64,000 nucleotides of DNA from Paramacrobiotus metropolitanus (Eukaryota; Tardigrada; Eutardigrada; Parachela; Macrobiotidae), in contig NW_026570227.1 of assembly GCF_019649055.1 (NCBI RefSeq), positions 1,922,001-1,986,000 on the forward strand, read 5' to 3'. Below, in pieces: positions 1-8,126 of this stretch. Under the pieces are notes generated by a model, which made no database searches, was not told the origin of the DNA, and worked only from the letters and a program-made list of their open reading frames with translations. The position numbers and the translations under genes were made by a program. Position 1 is the stretch's first letter. Each line of letters starts with the position of its first letter.

Positions 1-116
1 GATTTCAATCGGACGGAAGTCCCAAAGTGTGGGACGATGTGGATCTGCGATGGGCGGATGTATCCACCTGGAGCAAACTGGCCATTTACGGGATCAACGA
101 GGTGTTCCGCATGTGA
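1..116 (+). CDS. Tudor-like/F-box family protein, last exon only (gene truncated by window edge)
   Basis: The window opens inside the final exon of a gene whose body lies to the left. Codons starting at base 3 read F-Q-S-D-G-S-P-K-V-W-D-D-V-D-L-R-W and continue to V-F-R-M, with the stop at 114-116. The same C-terminal block recurs with few changes in the last exon of the next gene (4957-5080: F-H-P-D-G-S-P-K-V-W-D-G-V-D-L-R-W ... V-F-H-V). The two are therefore tandem paralogues on the same strand. The function of this tail is unknown. It follows an F-box region in the complete neighbour, so the whole protein is probably an SCF-type adaptor. The assignment is firm as a paralogue and weak as to function. 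Confidence 0.75.
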   Translation, partial: FQSDGSPKVWDDVDLRWADVSTWSKLAIYGINEVFRM

Positions 117-1512
117 AGCCATGGAACTGCACCCATGCGCCGACAAAAAAGACCGTCCTGGTTATTACTGCCAGGCAAACAGCAGCATCATGAGATCCTT
201 GATAACGGCAGACGGAAAGGATTGGCACCTGGGAATGATTTATCGCTACTACGTTGACCGATTATCTTTGTTTGTAACAGCGCTACCGATTTTGGCTGTT
301 ATTTGACCTTTCAATTCGAAACGTTGTCAGTGGTATCATGCGAAGGCACCTTTAGTTATATTGCCGGCTTGACCGATAATGAGAGAGCTCGTTAGCTTAT
401 CTGGCTGAATTATCACAGCTGCTTTATTGACCTTGGAATCCGCCTCGATAAGTCTGTCCTGTTTTCTTCATTATCAAGGTTGTTAAGTCATTTATTTCTC
501 AATGTGTACCAGGCGAGCTTCACTCAACAAAAATGATCAAATGAAGAATTTGTTGTCAGCACTTCTGTTGGAAGATATTCCTGATTTCCTGGTCTCGCGG
601 CTGTAGATCTCGATATCAAATAATGTAATCCTATTTTTATGTTTATTGATCTGTTTGCTGTAGTCGAAATTAACAAAGTAGTATGATGCAATAAAAGGTT
701 ATCATTTAATTCAAGATCTGGTGACTGTTGTGAACTCTCGCTCGCATATTTATTTCCTAATTTTGTGACAATTACAGGTACATGTAAACAGCTGATCAAG
801 GTTATAATTACTAATATCAAATCATGGGCTACCAGGACACCACAGGGATGATTCATAGAAAAACATAAAAACTGTCGGCCGACTCCCAGGCTGGCTGAAT
901 CTGGGCGGATGGTTAGCGACAGACCAGCGGCTTGCTGGCAGTTGTTGAGTGTTGGTGCACTGTAACTGGAGCACATAATTATCATAATTATGTAGTTAAC
1001 ATTCCAAGAACATCTTAAGAACTAGTCGATCCTAAAGAACTAATTATCTTCCTAAGAATTTCCTTCCTCCGACGTGTTAATTGCGTCCTTCCCTTTCATG
1101 ACAACCATAATTACAGTATATGACTACAATAGTAATTTATGAATGGGGATTGCATTTTAAGTGGTTCAAAAATAACAGTCCTTCAACTGGGTTCGCCTAA
1201 GCTGTCCTGTCATCGGTACGCGAAAGTACAGTACGTCTGTTGCGGACATGGAGCAAGTACGTAAAGAGGTGAGTCCTTCTCCTTTGCACGATGTGCTAGC
1301 ATTCTTCGAGTAATTACTATACAACATCAACAGAGCACTTCCTAACGCGGCGTTGGCTGGCAGGCGTTCGCAGCTTTTAACTCCGCTGCGTGCGAAACAG
1401 TGAAAAACCGCGGCCAGTGAACAATCGAGACGTATTCGTGTAGTTCCCAAGGTAACTTTATCACTGTCAGAATGCCGTTGTTATTTAGACCTGGGTGGAT
1501 GAGTTGGGAGCG
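117..1512. other. Spacer between the two tandem F-box family genes
   Basis: AT-rich spacer with no convincing exon. It carries one LINE 3' tail remnant (about 478-558, minus strand). Short open frames on both strands here lack recognisable motifs and splice context. The 5' flank of the next gene must lie in the last few hundred bases, but I see no clear TATA box. Confidence 0.6.
478..558 (-). mobile_element. LINE 3' tail remnant
   Basis: The reverse complement resembles the 3' end of the LINE copies at 22926-23490 and 3114-3226: a segment like GACAAATTCTTCATTTGATC, then GAGTGAAGCTCGC, then an A-rich tail with ATTGAGAAATAAA. Only the terminal untranslated part and the last codons remain. Confidence 0.55.
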
Positions 1513-4500
1513 ATGCCGCGGTATCGGCCACTATTGGCGGATACCAATCAGATCAGTTACCAGAACACCGTCGCCGTCCGCAACGCTGACGACACGTGGT
1601 GGCTGGGATACATTCAGGATATTGACGGCGACGGCGCCTTCATCCACTTCGACTCCACAACCGTGGACGCTCGCTGGATACCCATGAGCGACGTTTGGCC
1701 ACTGGCCTCGTATGTCTGGCACACCGAGGACTTTACAGCAGGACACCCAAGCGTCCCCGTCTTCGCGGCACTGCGCGATCCAGATAACGGACCATGGCGT
1801 TTCCGGCCGGCCGTTCTGCTGGACAGCGTCACCGGGTGTGGGGTGCCATGTGCTGGATGCTGTACATCCAGATCGCCGGCAGTCCCGTTCGTCGTCAGCT
1901 GGTCCACGAAGCACAAGTGGTCAGTGCGCTGCCCCCCGCCACTCCTCCGCTGCGCTACAGCAAGCACTGCATCCTCTTTGCTCGTGCCCACGCCCTTCTC
2001 AGCGAGCCGTCCGATGCGTTCCGCCTCGTCAGGCACGTGCATGACGCTCTACTCTGGTCTAACTTCGGGGGTCTGCTTGACAGCGGTCGGTTCTACCTGC
2101 GCGTCGAACCGGAGGGCTGCTTGTTTCTCATTGCCAGTCGGGCACCCGACGTGCCAACGACACAGCAGATGTCGGAAATCCTGTCGAAAATCCTGGAAAC
2201 TCATTTGACCAGCCGCGCCAGTCTGCCGCCGATCAGCCAGCGAACACTGCGGGCAAGCCAACATCTCCCTTGCCAAGCCGGTTAGCAAGCTGTCGTTAAT
2301 GCTTTTTTTTAACTTGTCCGGTAACTTCCTACGTAAAGGTACAGAGTATATACTAAGCGCGATGTTTGGGCCCGCGCTCAAGCTCGGACTTGGACTCGGA
2401 CTTGGACTACTAACAGTGGCGAATCTAGGCGGGTTTCAGAGGGGGAGCCAGAGAACTCATACCAAAGGGGGGAGTATTCTCTCGATTTTTCGGCGACCTC
2501 CACCGTAAAAAATTTCGCAACGTACCCCCCCCCCTCTTGCGAATTTTTTTGACGTCCAGGTTACGGGGGGCCATGGCTGCTCTGGCACCCCCCTAGACGC
2601 GCCACTGACTACTAAAACTTGGACTTGGACTTCACTTGGACTCTAAAACTCGGACTTTGCTTGGACTCTAAAACTCGGACTTTATGACTTAGACTTGGAT
2701 TTAGGCGTTTCTCATGTCTTCCTACGTTTCTTCATGTTTTCTCAGGTTTCTTAGCTTTCTTAGGTTTTTTCGGTTTCTTTGGTCTTCATAGTTTTCTTAG
2801 GTTTCTCAGGTTTCTGAGGCTTCTTTGGTTTTCTTAGGTTTCTTAGGTTTGTTGGGTGTTCTTAGGTTTCTGAGGTTACAAACATTTCTTAGGTTGTCTA
2901 GGTATTCTTGGTTTTCTGAAAAAATTAAGGAACCTAAGAAGCCTAGGGAACCTAAGAAACCTAAGAGACCTAAAAAACCTAAGAACACCTAAAAAACCTG
3001 AGAAACTTAAGAAACCTGAGAAACCTAAGAAAACATAAAGAAACGTAAGAAGACTTGAGAAACATAAGAAACGCTTAATTCCAAGTCCACGTCATAAAGT
3101 CCAAGTTTAAATATGACTTTATTTCTCAATATGTACAAAGCGAGCTTCACTCAACAAATCAGATCAAATGAAGAATTTGTCCCAATTAACATGGGAAGGG
3201 ACTGTGCACAATACACTCATAGCATTAGTCCAAGTTTTAGTGTCCAAGTAAAGTCCGAGTTTTAGAGTCCAAGTCAAGTCCGAGTTTTAGAGCCCAAGTG
3301 AAGTCCGAGTCCAAGTTTTAGTGTCCAAGTAAAGTCCGAGTTTTAGAGTCCAAGTCAAGTCCGAGTTTTAGAGCCCAAGTGAAGTCCGAGTCCAAGTTTT
3401 AGTAGTCCAAGTCCGAGTCCAAGTCCGAGTTTGAGCATGGGCCCTGTGATGTATGCATGTATGTAAAGAAGTACGTAAATAAGTATGACTTTAATATTAT
3501 ACAGGTTGACAGGAGCGAGCTTGCAGGATGACTAAATATGAAGTACGACAAGTGGCAAGCAAACACGCAGTAACAGAGTTGCTAAGTACAACAGGAATAA
3601 TACGTAAACGTAGATTCACGAGAACACCACAGGCCCGATGTGGGCCCTATGGCACCACACTGTGTCGTGAATTTGTATATTTCGCTGTACTGATTCGTCC
3701 GAAATTAGCGGGCAAGGTCGTACACATAAATGGGTTCGTATTAGTGACAGGAAGCTGTTCTTCTTAGGTACGGAATCGGATGCATTGATGGGGACTGTAC
3801 GCATCCGGGATTTGCCGCCTTGCCTGTTGAGCGACATTTTGTCGCATTTGAACCTGCACTCCCAAATGAAAGTTAAACGGTACGGGCATTTCGGCGTTCG
3901 CTGATTTCTTTCCAAAAACAGTAGCGATGCTTTCGTTCCTTGCACTTGCTTGTAAAAGTCTGAGTACTGCGGGAATATGTCATCTTTTCTCCTAGAGTGT
4001 GTGCCTTATGGCGGTTGCTGTTGAACAGCGCGACAGTCCTGCAGCACGTCAGCATCTCCTTCGACAGTTGCTGGGAACTGCAAGTAGACAGCGATAACTG
4101 CTTCAAACTGGCCACCCTGCTCGACCGCTCCATCGGCTCGGGGACACGCAGTCTCACCGTGTTGAACATTCTCCCATCAGACAGCAATTTCCTCTTGTCT
4201 GCCATCTTACGGGCCAGCGCCATTAAGCTGCCTATCCTGGTACTCGCCGATCACGTCTACATCCGAAGAAAATCGCGACACGTGATTCACCGACCACAGT
4301 CGCGCATCACGCACCTGGCAGCGGATGATATCACGCGCTACGAACGTTTTTGCAACGTCGTCTGTCTTCGCAACTGGACCGTCTCTGACCTGTTTGGTCA
4401 GCACGTCTACGATGCCTTTCTGAATAACTGGTTTAATGAGCCCCACTCCGGCGTGACCTCGCGTCCGCTGCCAGCGCACGAGCGCGAGTGGATGCTGCCG

Positions 4501-5080
4501 CTGCCCAACGCGTGGCACGAACTGGCCCTTGACGAACTGCTGATCACCATTCCTAAGTTGCTGCTGCGCTGCAGCGACGGCGAGATGCATATGACTAGTC
4601 GCTACATGTGCGCCTTGAACGACAACTTCCCGCCGGTCACGCCGGACATGCTGGCAAAGGTCACGGCGGTCCACGCGCGTTGGGTTCGCACGGTGGCCTA
4701 TCCGGAGGACTGGCAGAGCGTCCGCAACTATCTCCGATTGTGAGCGCGACTAGTAACCACTTCTAGCCAATATATACTGTCCTGTGCTGCGAGAGCTGTG
4801 CTTGCCTTTCTAGGTTGGCACTCAGCCTGCCCTGAGGTTCAGGTTTTCTTGGGTTTTCGTATGTGATGCTGTTACTGTACGAACCCAGCCGAACGATTGC
4901 TTCGTGATTTGCCGGAAACCGCATCTATATATCACTGACCGTATATTTTGCTGCAGGTTCAGCGGGTTCCACCCGGACGGAAGCCCTAAAGTGTGGGACG
5001 GCGTCGATCTGCGGTGGGAGGATGTATCCACCTGGAGCAAATTGTCCATTTACGGGATCAACGAGGTGTTCCACGTGTAA
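1513..5080 (+). CDS. Tudor-like + F-box protein of a tardigrade-type gene family (frame-broken)
   Basis: Proposed exons are 1513-2280, 3768-3879, 3996-4739 and 4957-5080. All have GT..AG introns and matching codon phases, and the stop is at 5078-5080. Exon 1 opens M-P-R-Y-R-P-L-L. It holds a Tudor/agenet-like block (N-T-V-A-V-R ... W-W-L-G-Y-I-Q-D-I-D-G-D ... I-H-F-D-S-T-T-V) and then a long conserved region (C-W-M-L-Y-I-Q-I-A-G-S-P). Exons 2/3 encode an F-box core (L-P-P-C-L-L-S-D-I-L-S-H-L ... V-C-A-L-W-R-L-L-L) followed by about 240 residues. Exon 4 carries the family's C-terminal block. F-box proteins bring substrates to SCF ubiquitin ligases; the Tudor-like part may read a substrate or mark (inference). 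Oddity: the frame shifts by 2 nt near 1843, between G-C-G and A-M-C-W, so this copy is a recent pseudogene or contains a sequence error. The family is recognised from memory of hypsibiid proteomes. Confidence 0.7.
2414..2607. mobile_element. hAT-type MITE nested in the foldback element
   Basis: 194-bp element with imperfect terminal inverted repeats: CAGTGGCGAATCTAGGCGGG at the left end against the complement of CCCCCCTAGACGCGCCACTG at the right. It is flanked by a perfect 8-bp direct repeat ACTACTAA (2406-2413 and 2608-2615). An 8-bp target duplication and CA-G termini are typical of the hAT superfamily. It is too short to code. It contains a run of about ten C near 2524. Confidence 0.75.
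3114..3226 (-). mobile_element. LINE 3' end fragment inside the foldback right arm
   Basis: Read on the minus strand it encodes the last residues seen in the other LINE copies (A-M-S-V-L-C-T-V-P-S-H-V-N-W-D-K-F-F-I, then stop), followed by the shared tail with GTTGAGTGAAGCTCGC and an A-rich end. It is a 5'-truncated insertion. Confidence 0.65.
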
Positions 5081-5096
5081 AGCCATGCAACATGCA

Positions 5097-5102
5097 AATA
5101 AA
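5097..5102 (+). promoter_or_regulatory. Poly(A) signal AATAAA of the F-box family gene
   Basis: A perfect AATAAA 17 bp after the stop codon of the last exon at 5080. It supports the 3' end chosen for the gene. Confidence 0.5.
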
Positions 5103-5407
5103 TCACGCACATTTTACTGGAAAAGACCGTCCTGAGTTTTTTCTTGCCAGAAAAATAGCAGCGTCACCAGATCCCCGTTAACGTACGGCAGAGGGGAAGG
5201 TCTAGCTGTTAATGTGACTATTTATCTTTCGCTCTGTTATATAACGTATTACTGTTATATTTGTACTGAGTGATTGTCTGATATGAGCTCGATTCTCTTG
5301 ATGTCCTGTCATTTCCGGCTTTGGCCGTTATTAAGCTCATGGTTTTTTGTTATTTATTCAGTCCTTAGCTGAGAGTTATTTAAAGTGGCTGAGTGTTACT
5401 AAAGTTG

Positions 5408-5611
5408 CTAAAACCCGATCTTATTTGCGTCTACGGATAGTAGTAGTGTAGATATCGCATTGGTGCCGGAATCGTCTTCGAACTGGCACGTTTTCAAACG
5501 CAGGATGTTAAGCTTCAACTGCAGCTTCCAGTCATCCGTTTGGAAACGTGCCAGCAGGGCGTCCTTGAAAGCCTTCCCCGTGTGGTACGACTTCGACCCG
5601 TACTCCGACAT
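5408..5611 (-). pseudogene. Possible gag-like retroelement fragment
   Basis: A 67-codon minus-strand frame with protein-like composition: G-K-A-F-K-D-A-L-L-A-R-F-Q ... L-K-L-N-I-L-R-L-K. The spacing of F, the A-L-L-x-R-F motif and L-x-x-L-K resembles a retrotransposon gag core. There is no other retroelement domain nearby and no splice context, so it could be a chance frame. Confidence 0.2.
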
Positions 5612-5688
5612 CGTACATTGTACTATTGTCCAGCGTGACCTGTCAAATAAACTGGGACCTGCGGCAGCTGTTTGGTATCATCCCACTC

Positions 5689-5757
5689 GGCGCAATGGCT
5701 CCGTCGGTTTAGGACGCTGCCTGCGCCATCGTCCTAAACCGACGGAGCCATTGCGCC
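5689..5757. repeat. Perfect 28-bp inverted repeat (hairpin, 13-nt loop)
   Basis: The left arm 5689-5716 (begins GGCGCAATGGCTCCG) is the exact reverse complement of 5730-5757, separated by 13 nt. It may be a foldback remnant or a hairpin transcript. It is not a terminator-like structure because no gene ends here. Confidence 0.7.
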
Positions 5758-6277
5758 ACAGCTCTAACGGCGCTACCGATTTCGGTTATTATTGTAAAGT
5801 CAAAATTTGAATCACACTAAACTAAGTAGCAGCATCACGCGAACGCACCGTGATGTATTGCCGACTTTTGCCCAGTAATGAGCAAGGGCATTCTTTAGCT
5901 CTTGGCTTAATGACAACGGCGGCTTTATTGACGATTACGGGGAATCAGCCTCGACAAGTTAAGTCTTCTTTCTACATTTTCGAGTTTATTGTTGCAAGTT
6001 CGGTGCTTCTGTTGAATGATTCTCCTCATTTTTCGTATGGTCCCGTAGCTGTCGGTACCGACTATCGAATAAGACGTTATTAGCTACTTGATGATTCGTA
6101 AGAAAACCTAAGACTTCGGGAGCCGCGTCTGGCACCTGCTGACACGCCTGGCGCTTCTCCGGGAATATCCAGGTCTGTCGCAATGCACCTCATAATACGT
6201 TGTTTAATTAAGGATTACGCGGCAGGCGGCACTATTATTATCCCGACGCGATGGAGCCTCTTCAGTAACCCGCGCGT

Positions 6278-6759
6278 GGTGCTGGCATCCGCGAGATTAT
6301 GCCAACATTGACGCTCGCAGCTGATCGTTGATTTTTTTGTATTAAGCGTTTCTGTATCGAAAGCAAAACAGGTGCACTTTTATTAGCACTTGGGACCCGG
6401 TTGCCATTGTGTTGATTGATTTTATTGTCCCACCTGTGCATCCTGCTCACCCTTGTCAACAAGTCACGCTAACAGTTTTAATTCAAACGGAGAAACATTG
6501 ATCCACCGACTAGCGTTTTAGTTAAACGTTAAACATTTTTCTCGGCGCCAAACTTTCTCACGCTAAATTTCCTGGGAATGTAGCCGCGCCGACGATAATG
6601 AACGTTTCCCACTTGACCGCTAATTCCACCACGACGTTACCGCTATTATGGAGTATATAAGCCACACCACTGTTAGTGTTGTACTGCCTGATGATCCTCC
6701 TGTGCATCCTGGGGACCCTCTCCAGCCTCGCCGTCCTCCTGGCAGTCCTTCTGACCTAG
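6278..6759 (+). pseudogene. Duplicated promoter and 5' exon of the 27-kb GPCR gene
   Basis: This segment parallels about 26685-27150: the shared upstream stretch starts at GCATCCGCGAGATTATGCCAAC and runs through TTTCTCACGCTAAATTTCCTGG into the start codon. The copied ATG is at 6598. The frame reads M-N-V-S-H-L-T-A-N-S-T-T-T-L and hits TAA at 6658. Beyond it the same frame resumes the first transmembrane segment (Y-C-L-M-I-L-L-C-I-L-G-T-L-S-S-L-A-V-L-L) and ends at 6759. The rest of the receptor is absent. It is a truncated duplicate with an internal stop. The promoter was copied too, so it may still be transcribed (inference). Confidence 0.8.
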
Positions 6760-7819
6760 TTTTATTGTTTGTTATAACTAATCAGGATTTTCGATATTTT
6801 TACTTTCTTCAAATACCTTTTATAATTACAGTAGTTCACGATATTCTCCTGGATTTTACGGACGTTATACAATTTAATGATAGGGGTTTCCGGTTTCGTG
6901 AGTCTGGGATTTTTTATGTTACAAAGGGGATACCAAAAGTTTTTTTCCCTAGTTTTTAACTTCCCCCACAAACTCACTTTACCCTTTCCACCCATATTTT
7001 TACTAATGCAAATCATTAACTAATTAATGGAAATTATAATTTAGGTTTTGCTCATTCCGGCTGGGGAATTCGTCACGAAGACTGTTGCATGGCGGCTTCT
7101 GGCAACCTATTTTCCGCTCTTCTCGCAGCATATTAAAATTCTCCTCGTTCATTCTTCGAGAAGCACAAAACGCTTTTATGTACCAAATTCAAGTTTTTTT
7201 TGAGGAAAGGATCCAAAGTTCGGAACAGCAGGAAAGTGGAAAATCAAAAAACTTGATGGCCTATAGAATAAACTTATTATTTTAATTTGAGAACGTTTAA
7301 TAACGTTTCATCATCACGATAATAACCAGGGAATGGTAAGCTTTCAATATTAGAAATTATAGGCAAAAACGTTGAGAGGGAGAGAAGTGGTGATGAAACA
7401 ACTGAAATTTTTGGAAAGGGAGTGAGTGGTTAGGCTGCCCAAAGCATCACCGACTAATTGATTTTTCGTCTGGTTCGTTCTTATCGATAGCTAAAATTTT
7501 TTTCCTTCGATAGCTTAGGTTATGCAACAAAAAATATATCGTTGATGTATTACATCATCTGGAAAGCAGACAAAATAGGGAAAAAAACTTTTGGTATGTC
7601 CTTTGTGTATGTACGCACATATTCACGAATAAGTTTAACTGCTTTATATTTAAAGTTAATCGTGTTCCATGTATGTACTTGTAGCTGCTGTACATTTTTT
7701 CTGGAGACTGAATTATTGTTTTTGGCTTTTTTACTGCATATTGGCAAATAGAGGATTTGGATGGAGGTCCGCTGCCTGAAAACTTCTTTCGCGCGTGATT
7801 GCTAGCGTGCGAGCGACCT
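6760..7819. other. AT-rich spacer
   Basis: Low-complexity AT-rich DNA with no exon, RNA or clear repeat that I can support. The right edge (from 7820) is the single-copy parent of the satellite unit. Confidence 0.5.
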
Positions 7820-7918
7820 CCCTGCTGATGCCATCATGTCTGGGCAGGCGTCCGTCTGATCGTTTGCACCGCATTCCATGTCTCCCGAATTCGTTCACCC
7901 ATTCGCCGTAATTGCATT
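7820..7918 (+). repeat. Single-copy parent of the satellite's host-derived 99 bp (left flank of the retrotransposon)
   Basis: Starts CCCTGCTGATGCCATCATGT and ends AATTGCATT at the 5' LTR. The same 99 bp form the larger part of every unit of the array at 13107-21487. The last five bases GCATT are the left target-site duplication of the LTR element. Confidence 0.9.
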
Positions 7919-8078
7919 TGTAGTGTATGTAATATTAAGTACTGTAGTACTTAATATGTGCTTAGCAACGTTGCAGTAGTTGTGAGTTTACCTTCATGTT
8001 TTCTTATGTTTACGTATTCATTCTATCATCAGCCAAGCTGTCGTTCACATCTAATAAATACATATTAGATACTTCACA
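7919..8078 (+). repeat. 5' LTR
   Basis: 160 bp, TGTAGTG...TTCACA. It contains a near-perfect palindrome at 7932-7957 (12-bp arms, 2-bp centre) and an AATAAA signal near its 3' end. The left palindrome arm ends at 7943, exactly where the LTR part of the satellite unit ends. Confidence 0.95.
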
Positions 8079-8079
8079 T

Positions 8080-8097
8080 TGGCGTGAAGGATGATAG
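8080..8097 (+). other. Primer-binding site
   Basis: TGGCGTGAAGGATGATAG lies just after the 5' LTR and starts with the usual TGG. I could not name the priming tRNA. Confidence 0.5.
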
Positions 8098-8126
8098 CAA
8101 TTTTTAAAAGTTTTTAATCTGGAATA

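Larger units (their letters stand above)
2368..3443. mobile_element. Large foldback (inverted-repeat) element in intron 1 of the F-box gene
   Basis: The outer 40 bp are inverted copies: GGGCCCGCGCTCAAGCTCGG at 2368 faces CCGAGTTTGAGCATGGGCCC ending at 3443. Inside them, the left arm is built of GGACTTGGACTC-type and then TTTCTTAGG-type short repeats. The right arm carries their complements (CCTAAGAAA, then AAGTCCAAGTCCGAG). The turn-round is near 2915-2925. No coding capacity is seen. A hAT-type MITE (2414-2607) interrupts the left arm and a LINE 3' tail (3114-3226) the right arm. It sits wholly inside the 2281-3767 intron. Confidence 0.75.
5081..6277. other. Intergenic region with hairpins, no firm gene
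   Basis: No supported gene. It contains a weak gag-like fragment (5408-5611, minus), an 18-bp inverted pair (about 5481-5498 and 5536-5553, one mismatch) and a perfect 28-bp hairpin (5689-5757). Confidence 0.5.

Noticed and set aside
2740-3060. Telomere-like TTAGG repeats
   Set aside because: The TTTCTTAGG-type units are degenerate, mirrored into CCTAAGAAA and confined within a foldback element, so they are not a telomere or interstitial telomere tract.
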